Of a stretch of 64,000 nucleotides of DNA, positions 11,853 to 23,318 are shown piece after piece. The DNA comes from Ceratorhiza oryzae-sativae (lineage: Eukaryota; Basidiomycota; Agaricomycetes; Cantharellales; Ceratobasidiaceae): NCBI GenBank assembly GCA_030998015.1, contig JARWMV010000251.1, positions 62,001-126,000 of the forward strand, in the 5' to 3' direction. Position 1 is the first letter of the stretch; each line of letters begins with the position of its first letter. The notes beneath the pieces were generated by a model. It saw only the letters and a program-made list of their open reading frames with translations. It ran no database searches and was not told the DNA's origin. The position numbers were made by a program, and so were the translations under genes.

Positions 11853-12195
11853 ATTTTTGTATTTTCCGGATTCAATACGAGTGGTGGGAACGGGTACGCA
11901 TGACGAATAGCATAGGTGTGATGGGGCTGATAGTAAAACGCAAGGTGAGCATGTTGATTCGGCAGATAGAGCTCGATTTAAAGAGACATGTTCACTGATA
12001 ATCGTGGTCGTGGTCAGATGCGAAGAGTGTCGGCCTTCCTCTGTGTGGTAATCGACACAAGCGCCGCAATCTGAGGTCCCAAGTTGGAGACTCCAACTTT
12101 CCATTGCCAATTCGAACATCCATTTTTATTCGGAAAATTGCATCCGAGGTCATACAAACGCAAAAAAAAATACAAGAATTCAAATCATATACAGT
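11853..12195. other. Intergenic spacer
   Basis: 343 bp between two minus-strand genes. It holds the 3' UTR of the acyl-CoA ligase gene and the promoter of the acidic unknown gene. I see nothing further. Confidence 0.4.
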
Positions 12196-14629
12196 CTAGA
12201 GTTTCGCCGCAGGGCCTAGTTCATACAGCCTATCCAAATCATCTTTGTAACGTATGTACGCATCTCGCCTGCGCACCTTGAACGTCGGAGTAAGCAAGTT
12301 GTTTTCGGTCGTGAACGGCTCGAGCGTCAGATGCACATTCTTGATCATTTCGAATCCGTTCAAGCCTTGTTTCTTGCCTTCCCTGTCAAGCGCCTTTTGG
12401 ATTGCGGCCACCACCTTTTGTTGTTGATAACATCGGCGGCGGGCTTATCATTGAGTCCAGCATGAGCCATGATTTGTTCGAGCTGGACAGGATCTGGGAC
12501 CACCACAGCGATTAAGTAGTCTCGAAGCGAATCACCATGCACATAGATCTGAGCAACGACCGGGCAGGTGCTGTAGGCATTTTCAATCTTTTCCAACGCC
12601 ACATATTCTCCCTGCGAAAGTTTCATAATGTTCTATAAAAAGATGGGGTAAGATGGATTCCAATTTCAATGGTGGTTGATCTCTCACCTTGACACGGTCG
12701 ATAATTTTGAAACGGCCACAGTCGTCGACCAAACCAACATCGCCCGTATGCAGCCAACCCTCGCTGTCGACGGTCTTTTTGGTGTTCTCCGGGTCTGCCA
12801 GAAGTTATAAGACCTACTTCAATATATTACTGCGCAACTCACCCTTGTAATACCTCGTAAAGCAGTTGGCTCCACGAACGCAAATTTCACCTCTCGCAAA
12901 TGGCTTATCCGTCGACCTGTACCCCATCTCGGGAACATCCACTAACTTGATCTCGTTCACCGGCTGTGGCGGTCCGACCGTTGTTGTGCTCGTCGGGTCG
13001 TCCGAAAGCACCCTCGTGCAAGTTCCACAGTTCTCGGTCATCCCATAGCCCTCGACGATCTCGCACGCAAATGCAACGCGCAAGAAATCCATCGCATCTC
13101 GTCCAATCGGCGCGCTTCCACGTGAGCATCGAGATTTGCCCACCGAGAACAGCCTGGACCTTGCTAAACACGAGCCTGTCCCATAGTGCGTGTTTGTTCT
13201 CGCCGGTCGTGCGCAGGTTGTGGAGCTTGGTTCGAGCGCCTTGCGGAAGAGGACGCCCTTTAGGCCAGGTGCTTTCGCGTTCATGATGGCGGCTTGGTAG
13301 ATCCTATTGAGGACTCGGGGAACACTGGGGAAGTAGGTCGGTTTGAGGATTTGAGCGTCTTCGAGGAGCAGAAGCGGGTTTCCAGAGAAGTAGCCAATCC
13401 GACAACCACAGGAAATGGTCAAAAGTTCCGCGACGCGCTACAAATCCCGGGTCAGACAAATTTCACTATGCACTGGTCGAATAAACCTACCTCGTAGATG
13501 TGCGCAAGTGGTAGATAACTCAGTACCGACCCACCCGGCACAAAGTGTGAGCCGTGCAAGCACGACACCACCGACAACGCCAACATCTCATGGGTCAGGA
13601 CCACACCCTTGGGCACGTTGGTCGTCCCGGACGTGTAGCAAATCGACGCAACCGAGTTCGGATCAGGTGAGAACGGTTCGATGAGATTCTGCGAGCCAAG
13701 CTCTTCAATCTCCCTGAGTGTCGTGACACGTACACCTCGTTCCCCTGCCCACGTGTTGTATGTCGCGCGCTGCTCCGGGGTGATTGTCTATGGAGACGAT
13801 AAGCTTGAGAGTCGGGCATTTGGCGGTCATCGCGACGAGCTGAGTGAGATGCGAAGCGGTGGTGAAGACGATTGGGAGCGCTGCATGGTTAATGCTAAAT
13901 AACCATAATTCCTGTGAGAAAACGAAATGGAACGAGTGAGATGAATGCGACGTACATGTATTCGACGCTGTCCGGTCCAAGTGTGTCGTACAAGCTCACG
14001 CCAACCTTGCCGTAGGCGTGAAGCGCAAGGTCAATAACTTGCCACTCCGGGCTGCCCGACAGAAAGATCAAAAGAATCAGCGCAAAGAATCACAAAAGCT
14101 ATTTATCGAAACAGACCGGTTGCCACTCCAAATCCCAACAGTCTGCAGCTCGCCGCTGCTGTTCCAGAGCTCGCCATTGCGACGATATACTTCGAGTGCA
14201 CTTCCAACGCGTCGTCGGCGAACGTCAATCTCGGCATACGTGCTCCACACGAAATGTTTGGCGAGCGTTCCGTCAGGGAGGACCGGTCGGACACCAGTGA
14301 ATGGCTCGTTGCGCGACTTGTACATTCCCGAGTCGAAGACATCGACCAAGTTGTGGATTGGCTTGGGTTTGACGTGGGGTTGGGCGAGTCGACGGTGAGC
14401 AGGTCGGGCCAAATGCCTATTTAGTACCGATTTTAGATTTCATTACACGGACTGGGTCGCGCAACTTGCCGTTCCTGTAGTGACCTGCCGGTCGCCAGCC
14501 CTCATCAGCCTAGTTATTGGCCCAACACATGAAGCACGCACCAGTCTGGCCTTCCCTGCGTGTTCCAGGTACCTCGACACCTTGGCGCGAGTAATTGATT
14601 GGTCGAGGGAAAGGGAGGCAGTCCGTCAT
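12196..14629 (-). pseudogene. Long-chain acyl-CoA ligase with PTS1, frame broken about five times
   Basis: Homologue of fungal long-chain fatty-acid-CoA ligases (fatty acid + ATP + CoA to acyl-CoA), ANL superfamily. Starts at the ATG at 14627-14629 (MTDCLPFPRPINYSRQGVEV). Key motifs are present: SICYTSGTTNVPKGVVLTHE (P-loop), [54 protein letters not shown] and a C-terminus GPAAKL, a canonical peroxisomal PTS1. The homology moves between frames near 14377 (C run), 13784, 13233, 13120 and 12416. The 13233 and 13120 shifts compensate each other over about 37 codons. No in-frame nonsense codon sits inside the homologous segments, and splice sites look intact. This is either a recent pseudogene or a poorly assembled stretch. 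Confidence 0.75.
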
Positions 14630-16085
14630 CGTATAGCGCGGTTGTGGTCGAGAGAAAGAAAGATGGAGATGTGGGGAAGGTGCGCAACGGGGTCGCCTGT
14701 CTTTGAACCAGAACAACCCGGAATCGGCTCCCAGCGGTCACCGGCTGGTCGGTTACTCGAGCTCTGATCGAGCCCGGAATTTCACTTGACTTTTCACGCG
14801 CTTGTGTCGGACTAGAGTGCATATATAGACACCCATCAAGCTATCCACGCACATAGCCTCTGGACGGGCATACAACTGACTATTGCTGTTTCTTCCTGTA
14901 GCTTTGGGTCAATTGGCGCCGATAAGATTTACGCTCTCGGGCTGCCCCTGGCTGCAATACACAGACTCAATTCAATCCCTTGAACGCACTGCCGGCACGT
15001 TGGCAACACTGGGCGACAAAGATAGCCCTGCCCGTATTTTTCAAGGTGGCCAACCAGCTTGACGATGATGACAACCGGACCGCAACAAGGTGGCCTGACT
15101 CTTGTGTTGAATTCCATTCGCTATTGGGATAACATTACTTCAACTTTATCCTCGAGAATTGTTTTGCTAATAGGTGGGATCCCGCGGCATAGAGATCATA
15201 AAACGGAGTTGGTGCTGTTCGGCATTAAACATGATGCAGGCTGTACTACTGCGGCTGAGGGTGTCTGTTGGATAGCAGAGAAAAACGCCCTTTGTTTTAC
15301 AGAGAGTTTAATCCGTGCTTTTCCGTGTATTGATCTGATTTAATCCTGTGAACTCCAACCAGAATTATCCCCCCGTTTTATAAGTTTTGCATAGGAATCG
15401 ACAATTGGTGATTGTTGCTGTAGGGCGCTCCAGAATCGGCATAAAGTCAAAAAAGAATTATCCGAAGCCTACTGGAGCCTTGGATCTCTTCCAGTTGTTG
15501 GAACCATTGGGTTCTTGAAAAGCTGACGCTACTGCTTCCCTCGATGTCCCATCTTTCGTTCGTTGCGCAAATAGGAAGCCCTTCTCATCCGCCTATCTCC
15601 AGTCGAGTATTATCTCTATCGAAAGATTCGTGGCTTTGGTGGAGATTATGGAAGTTTCTTTGAGCCTTTTGATAGTTCAAGAAGTACTGAGAGACGAAGC
15701 TTATGATCAATAGTTACATTTGAACAAATAAAGAGCGTTGTAGACTTACATCTTTAATGTTACAGAGTCGCATTCTGTACATTGAGAGCTAGAATCGCCA
15801 GCCAACGTCACTTTTATCCAAACAGATGTTGCCAGTCGCATGACTGTGAATTTAAAAAAAAAAAAAACTTATTTAACGAGCTACATAAGCACAAGGTCAA
15901 ACCGCTCGGAATATAGGGGACATAGAGGAGCGAGAAGGTATAAGGAACAGTAGGCGAATCACATGACTGTCTAGTGATAAGATAACACAACGGAACATCT
16001 CCCAAATGACACAATAGGAAGCCTAAATCACCCATACCAGATCCAGCCCCTAGCCTCGTTTATATATCTCGACCTACTCTTCCGT
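14630..16085. other. Long intergenic region, divergent promoters
   Basis: About 1.45 kb between the start of the acyl-CoA ligase and the start of allantoinase, which point away from each other. A TATATA stretch near 14820 and a 13-base A run near 15854 are visible. There are only short frames without recognisable protein similarity. Confidence 0.5.
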
Positions 16086-18007
16086 ATGGCGTCGACCAAA
16101 ATCTTCACCTCGTCGTGCGTGTACTTTCCAAACAACCCGCCCTCGCCGGGTACGATCCAAGTCGATCTGGGCACGGGCAAGATCACCAAGGTTGAGTGTG
16201 TCAAGGCTCAAAGGGGAGACGAAGGATTTGTAAAGGATGCGGAATGGGTGGACGTGGGCGATCGAGCGATCATACCAGGCCTTGTCGAGTGCGTTTGCCT
16301 CGATCGTTTTGCCCAGCGGAATTGGAACGAGACCTGACGGATGATTCAGCTCGCACGTTCATTTGAACGAGCCTGGTCGAACCGAATGGGAAGGATTTAG
16401 GACCGGAACGCAGGCGGCAGCGTCAGGAGGATGCACGACTGTTGTCGATATGCCACTCAACTCAAATCCGCCTACCACGACTGTTGCCAACTTCAAGACC
16501 AAGCTCGACGCGGCCAAGGGCCGGTGCTGGACAGATGTGGGATTCTGGGGTGGTGTGATTCCCGGAAATGCTGTGAGCAAAGAGACTATGTCATAAGATG
16601 GAATGAGGGACTGAGCCTTTGATTGCGTAGGATGATTTACAGCCGTTGGTAGCAGATGGCGTTAAAGGCTTCAAGTGCTTCTTGATCAATAGTGGGATCG
16701 AGGTCCGTCCGCATTCCTCCGTATATTCCTCAGCGTCGTATGACTAGGGAGAGTCTAACGAAACGTGCGTTGTTCTTTGCGCCGCCGGGTCTTGGCAGGA
16801 ATTTCCGTGCGTGAACGAGCATGACCTCGAGCTCGCGATGCAACGTTTGCAGGTCAGTTATTCCCCTAGCTTAGCTTCGAGGCCGCTTCATTCTTCCTTC
16901 GCGCTACGCGGAAACTTAGGGTCAACCGACTGTTCTTCTATTTCACGCAGAGGTCGAAGGACCCGTGAATGATCCTACCAACGGTGATCCGACCGACTAC
17001 GACACATTTCTCAAATCTAGGCCGGAATCATTCGAGACCGGTGAGCGACCCGTCGCGTACGGCTCCCTGTTTTTCCCCCATTTATTGCCCGCGTCCCATG
17101 TGGGAGCCGGCCAAAAATTAAGCTACGCGGAGGGGGACCGCACGTGTGCGACTCGTGCAGCTTACGCCTCTTGACTTTTCTAGATGCAATCAAACTTATT
17201 GTGAAGTTACTGCAGAAGTACCCGCTACTCAAGTGTCACATTGTGCATCTATCGGCTCACTCTGCGATTCCCATCATTCGCCACGCGCGCGAGGTTCTCA
17301 AGCTGCCGTTGACGGTCGAGACCTGCTTCCATTACCTGACATTGGTCTCAGAGGGTACGTTATATCCTAGGCCTCGACGCGGATCACATTCGGGAGGCTG
17401 AAGGCCACGTGTATGCATATAGAGATACCCAAAGGGAAACCTGAATTCAAGTGCTGCCCACCTATCCGCGGCGGCGAGAACCAGGACAAGTTATGGGAAG
17501 CACTTCTGGACGGGACGATCGACATGGTGGTGTCGGACCACTCACCGTGCGTCGCTGAATTGAAGAAGCCCGAGCTCGGGGACTATATGGAGGCGTGGGG
17601 AGGCATCAGCACGCTCGGGCTGGGATTAAGTTTGCTGTGGACGGCGGCGAAGAAACGGGGTATCGAGTTTGAACGTCTGCTCACATGGTGCAGCGTCAAT
17701 ACAGCACTCCATGCGGGCTTGGCGGACAGGAAAGGCGGGTTGGCGGTTGGCAAAGACGCCGATTTGGCGATTTGGAACCCGGCTGCCGAGTTTAAGGTGT
17801 GTGTGAGTTTAGATCGCGTTGCAGGGATGGTTGCTGACCGAGAGGGTCCCTCAGGTGACGAAAGAGTCGCTAAACTTCAAGAACAAGCTCAGTCCATATG
17901 TTGGACTGTCGCTGACTGGCCAGGTGGACCAGACGTACGTGCGTGGTGCGCTGGTGTTCGACCGAAGCGCGGGCTTCAGTTCTCGCGCGCTGGGCGAGTT
18001 TGTGTGA
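16086..18007 (+). CDS. DAL1: Allantoinase
   Basis: Amidohydrolase that opens the hydantoin ring of allantoin to allantoate in purine/ureide catabolism. The ATG at 16086 follows a TATATAT-like stretch. Ordered motifs: [21 protein letters not shown] with the metal-binding Hx[26 protein letters not shown] with the Lys expected to be carboxylated, FHAEVEGP and [14 protein letters not shown] (further metal His). The C-terminal part has [19 protein letters not shown] (metal Asp), [14 protein letters not shown] and [16 protein letters not shown]. The protein ends SSRALGEFV. About eight exons join in frame with all metal ligands present. It matches the cyclic amidohydrolase family over its full length; dihydroorotase or dihydropyrimidinase is less likely because of the LNEPGR and PLNSNPPT signatures. 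Confidence 0.9.
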
Positions 18008-18329
18008 TTGGAGTGGGTTCTGAACTTCGGAGCGAGACGGGGTGTGGGGTGGGGGGCTGATGAACAATCAGATGTATTATGGACAACGCACATGGACAGA
18101 AACAGAAAATTTGCCGAGACAATTGGTATGTGTATGTCAGCAGTATGGATGCACATGGGGATGCCGACGGAATCAGATCTTCCATCGAGTGATTCACGCG
18201 GAGCACAAGGTCGCGCGCAGGCCGTCGTTTGCGATGACGGTTTCCCCACATCACCTGCCGGCCGCCTAGTTTTTTCCCTCCGAATACATTAGGCCGCTCG
18301 CCCCCGAGTGTGTTCGTGTCTCCCCCTCG
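18008..18329. other. Intergenic spacer
   Basis: 322 bp between two plus-strand genes. GC-rich towards the following start codon. No further signal seen. Confidence 0.4.
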
Positions 18330-19471
18330 ATGCCCATCTCCGACTTTCTCCACCGCGCGGCGACGAGCAAGGCCCGGGGCTCGAGCACGCCCCGCTCCCA
18401 GACCCACTCGGCCGCGGCATCGAGCAACAACTCCGAGGGAGACGTCGACGAGCACGAGCCGACGAGCGCACCCCCCAACGGCTCAGACTCGCGCGGTCGC
18501 ACGTCGCCCCGGGCTGGACCGAGCAGCGCGGTATCGCCGGTACGAAACGGATACGGCTACCCTGACGAGAAACGCGCGCTGTCACCCGAAGCGCGGTCGA
18601 GCACGCTTGGTGGAGAGCCGCCGGCGTATCGCAGCACGGTCATCCCGCGCGAGGATGTCATCTATACGTTTATTCGCATTTCGCCGAGTAGCATGATTCT
18701 GCGGAGCGAGGTCACCGGCGAGGCGGTGTATCGTGAGTGATCATTGGTCGTCAGGGGGGTCCGATGTGGTAGCTCATAACGCACAGACATTTCGCATGCG
18801 CTCGATCTGTGGAATCCGTTTGTGTGGGTGACGACTGTGCGCCGGGGCGACGAGGACGGCGAGGTCGTGTCCGAGTTTGAGATGGGTCTCGCACGGCGGC
18901 GGGCCCGTCTGGCGCTTCGTGGCCAGGACGACATGCTCGTCAACGTCGTCAAGAAGGCGGCGCTCTGGGGGTACGTCATACGTTCGCAGCACCAATGCTT
19001 GTCAATTAACCTTGGCTTAGGTCATTAAATTTCCAGTTTAGGAAAAAGCGGGCACTCACCTGGACGATGCAGAAGAATTCAACCATCCAGGCATGTAGTT
19101 CTGTCTCTGTTCCGCGCTGTCTCGCTGATGCGTACCACAGTGCAGTATGCCCTCTCCCCAGACCTCGCTCGCTGTGTTTGCGCCTACGATCTTCGCCACC
19201 AACTCCGAGACGACGGGCACCCTCACAGTTACCCCATTCGGCCACAGTCGCGAGGTTTTCGACCATATTGTTACATCGCTCCTTCTTATCGAGCGCCTCC
19301 GACAGCTCCCTGATAAGGAGGCTATGAAGAAGTAGGTCGCGTCCTTTGCTGCGGGGTTACAGTTCACTTACTCACGTCACACACAGCCGCCGCACCAACG
19401 ATGCCCTCGGCGCAAGCTGGGGCCGACTATTCAGCTGGGAGGTGGACCTCAACACCATGTCGTTCTCGTAG
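18330..19471 (+). CDS. DUF6593-like basidiomycete protein
   Basis: The N-terminal ~110 residues are a Ser/Arg/Pro-rich disordered segment. The C-terminal part has the layout of the basidiomycete DUF6593 family: IYTFIRISPSSMILRSEVTG, HISHALDLWNPFVWVTTVRR, EVVSEFEM, FRKKRALTWTM, LAVFAPTIFATNSETTGTL and FDHIVTSLLLIERLR. The function of the family is unknown. One intron (19091-19161) appears to use a GC donor, AG|GCATGT, because only that choice keeps the domain in frame. The start at 18330 is the first ATG upstream of the open frame. The protein ends NTMSFS. Confidence 0.7.
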
Positions 19472-19808
19472 CACACCCCTGCTCTCTTATTTCGCATTAT
19501 TTATTTCTCCTAGTTTGGACATTGTTACATAGGGCACGGTGTGTGGGTTTTGTGTCTGGTGTCGTGCATGTGAATATACGTCCTACTCTGTTGTGCAAAG
19601 CCAAGTAATTAATTCAACTTGTCTTGGCTGTGTCCCAGGCGTTCGGCCCCGTCGGACAGGGCGGTCCACCCGATCGGGTGGATCGACATATAAAGGCTGG
19701 TCCGCGCTCGGGCTGGGTGATTATCCCCCCCGTCGCCTGACTCGACCGTTCCAGCCGTTACGGAACTGGTATATAACACCACCCTCGGCTTGTGGCGCTG
19801 TGCACGTC
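19472..19808. promoter_or_regulatory. Promoter of the RhoGEF gene
   Basis: 337 bp spacer with a TATATAACAC TATA-like box about 40 bp before the ATG at 19809. The upstream open frame without a stop (from 19539) does not look like protein, so I place the start at 19809. Confidence 0.45.
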
Positions 19809-22800
19809 ATGAACTTCCTGCGACCACCGTACGCCGACGAGACCCACCAGCTGAGCGCCAACGCCACCCTGTTCCCCCACCCCCACCCCTACCACCATGC
19901 GCTCCCCTCGCCGCCCGCCACCCCCGCCACCTACGGCGCCCCGGCATTTCCTCAGCCGACTGTGGGAGGCCTAGCCATCCCCGCCTCGACATACGGCCCA
20001 TATGTTCCCCGCTCTCCCAACCTGAGCGCACGAACCCCACCTCTTACCCCCGTCCGACCACCTGCCCAGCCGTTTGTTAACACCCAAGCATCTCACACCC
20101 AGTCGGCCCCACCCGGCAGAGTACCTCACCTCCGCCCAGCCAGCGCTCACGTACATACCTCGGCAAGCGAGCCAGTCGTGTCCCGGGCACACCCCCAAGT
20201 AAGCGAGCTCTGAACTCGAACCCCCAGCCCATTCTCATCGTGTCTGACTCTTTGTAGCCTAGTGACAGGTTGACAAGGCGTTTGGTGCCCGAAGAGTACG
20301 CATATACAACCATTCGTCACCAATCTCCGTCTGATTCCCTTTCGTATCCACCCAGGTTGACACACGATGACGCGTTGCGAAAGTTTCAAGAGAATCGACT
20401 TCACCCTGACGACTTGTTTTGGCACGCTATCGTGCCTGCGTCGGTACAGGCCCAATTGTCAAAGAGCGAACGAGCACGTCAGGAGGAGATTTTTGAGATT
20501 ATCGCGAAGGAGCAGTTGTATATATCCGAGTTGGATACATGGTTGACCGTGAGTTTTACTTAAAACCATTCTTTTTTTCCCTTGGTCGTAACGATAGTTG
20601 TGCAGGCCTATCGAGACCCGCTGCGCGACCAGCGGTTCTTCCCTCCACACGTGCTCGAGTCGTTTATCAAAGAGGTATTCTCGAACGTCGAAGAAATCAA
20701 GGGTTATCATGAAGTGATGCTCCAAGCACTGTTTGAAACACAGCGAAGGGATTATCCCCAGGTCCACACTATTATGGACAACTTGTTTGATACCATCTCG
20801 ACCGAAGGGTTCCAACGCGCATATGTCGAGTATATCTCGGTACGTCACACAGACCCTTTTGTTCTTACCCCCGTCCTCATCGGGAAGATATAGAACATAG
20901 ACAACGCCATCGCGCGTCACAAACGCGAATTGGCTTCAAACCCCGAATATGCCGAGTTTGTTTCATCCGACGCAGCGACGGCGCGGGACGCGCGCGTGCG
21001 CAAACTCGATTTCGACTCGTTTCTCCAACGCGCGAACAAGCGACTCGGGCAGCTCGAGATGCAGATCGGCGCGATGAAGAAAAAGACCGAGTTGGATCAT
21101 GTGGACCTTCAGAGCGGCATGTTGGATCTGGTGCTGAAGATGTTGCGTCGGGTTGTGATGAGGGGCCAGGCGAATGGTCAAGGTGTGTATATTCGGGACT
21201 TTCTTGCTGGACGAGGCAATTGATGGGGGTGGGCTCAGGTCAAGCGGAGCGGATTGCACTGGTAGCGTTTCGGGAGAGCTTGGATAACTTGCCCTGGGAA
21301 CTTGCTGTGAGTCTTTGAGCTCTGTTCAAATCCGACAAAGGCTAAACCCACCCTAGGACCTGAGCCTGGGCCACGAAAACCGCGCAGTCAAGTATCAAGG
21401 GATCTTGACTCAGGTTTACCCTGTGTCAGCACTGCCGCTCTACGTAGTGCTGCTGGACAACTACCGTACGTATGCATCGACTCGATTTTTTCTGCGCCTG
21501 CTCACGATATTTTGTGTTAGTCGTATTCACCAACTTTGTCGATGAGGATGGAACGCGAAAGCGCATGGTTTACAAGGTATGGCGTGACCCCTTTCTATCG
21601 GAAATCTCGTTGAATGTCGCACCCAGCCCATTCCACTTGAACTACTCGACGTTGAGCTATCGGCTGGTCCGCTACGCACGCGGACTCGACTTACATCGAT
21701 GCTGAATCGCCAAGACAACTCCCAAGTTGTCCGGTTTATTGTCAAACGCAATGGTGTCGAAGTGATGGAGCTCGGAGCTCGATCGCAGATAAACGCCCAA
21801 AAGTGGATCGACCGCATACAGGAGGAGGTGGTGCTTCGTCGGATCGATGTGGACACAAACAAGGTTCGTCGGCTTGGTTTGTAGTCGGTCAATCGCGCGC
21901 TTATTTCGACGATCGGCATGCAGTTGGTGTTTTTCAAGCCGCGCGACGTATCCCATAGGATAGGTATCCAAGGGGATCTGCTTTCTGCCTGCATTTTGAG
22001 TACGTGTTTATTATATGCCCCCCCCCCGTTCCGAGTGTTCAGATTTTCCTAGCGCACGAAAACGTCCAGTACCTTGTATGCGGGACGACGACGGGCGTCT
22101 TCATGGGTCCCAAGGATGGCACACAGAGTGAGTAGATCAAAATATGGAAGGAGCACTTCTTACATACAGTATTGAAGGACCAAGCTTCATCCGAGCGCTC
22201 CCGAATATCAAGAGTGTTCTATCACTACCTGGGATGCAGGATATAATTGTCTTGTATGGAGGAGCTCTTGTGCGTCTTCCTGTAGCAAGCAAGTTGACTG
22301 TCGGTCGGCGTTCGAGTGTACTCGACGAAGCACCCATTTATCTTTCTGACCCTTCGGATGGGCCAGTATTCGAGGTGTGCGGCGGAGATATAGATGGCCG
22401 ACCAGTTTGTAAGCATAATCGATTTCTGTCTCCAGCCTGAGTTACCAACAGTCGAAAAGTGGCGTTTACAACGAAGCATATCATTCGCAAGCGTCTGCAC
22501 CTGTATATTTATAACAGAGCAAGCAGGCAGTTGGATAGGTTGTGCGAGGTATGCAAACTTTGGATTTGGTTATGAACAGCAGCTGATACCCCGTTTCCCA
22601 GCCCTTCCCAATCTCCGACTCAACGACCGATATCTCGATTGTTGGCCATAACATTTTCCTTGGAGGGAAGGATTGTCAGGTTGTCGAGAACCCCATCAGG
22701 TAAGCCTCGCTATCCTCAATAGCCCCTACTGGCATACTGATAAGCTTACCTTTGTTCCAAAGCTATATGCCCAGGTTGACAAGCTGGCCCGACTTCGATT

Positions 22801-23318
22801 CGTCATTCAACGATACATTCGGCTTGCAGGCTCGCTGTTCATCAGCCGGCCGATTTATTTCAGCCATCCAAACCGGGCTCGATTCCATACTGCTCATTTA
22901 CGACACGCATGGATGTTTTGTGACCAGCTCTGGGGAACCAACAGGCTCGCTACGACCATTCGAGTGGGAGACTACGCCTACCGCCGTGTCATATTGCAGC
23001 AAATATGTCGCTTTGTTTAGCTCGGACAAGATTGAAGTTCGTAGCGACGAGGATGGCCGGCTATTCCAGATCCTGGACATGCCCAATATGCGATTATTGT
23101 CTGCCGTCCAGAGCTATTGGACCAAGGAAAGTGCGCTGATAGCCACTTCCAAGGCAGAGAATGGACAAATGAACTTGCTCGGTGAATTGACCCCAACGGT
23201 AGTTATCTCATCACCACGCCTTACTTGATTCGAAGTGCCTGTGTTCGAGTATTTCCCGGGCGGCAAACATTGGTGCCTGCCAGTTTGCTTTTACGCCCAT
23301 GATAATGTCTGCTTCTAA
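19809..23318 (+). CDS. Rho guanine nucleotide exchange factor with DH, PH-like and CNH domains
   Basis: Activates Rho GTPases by promoting GDP release, in the class of yeast Rom1/Rom2. The N-terminal ~150 residues are Pro/His/Ala-rich and disordered. Then come a DEP-like or linker helix (HDDALRKFQENRLHPDDLFW) and a DH domain beginning ERARQEEIFEIIAKEQLYISELDTW. DH motifs continue with AYRDPLRDQRFFPPHVLE, IFSN-like EVFSNVEEIKGYHEVML, YVEYIS, FLQRANKRL and LDLVLKMLR. A PH-like region follows: VYPVSALPLYVVLLDNY, VVFTNFVDEDGTRKR, NAQKWIDRIQEEV. Last is a citron homology (CNH) domain: YLVCGTTTGVFMG, LPGMQDIIVLYGGALVRLPV, ILLIYDTHGCFVTSSGEP, KYVALFSSDKIEVRS. The 3' end is uncertain: either a stop at 23228 or, after a last intron, TAA at 23316-23318. 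It probably acts at growing tips on Rho1. Confidence 0.82.
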
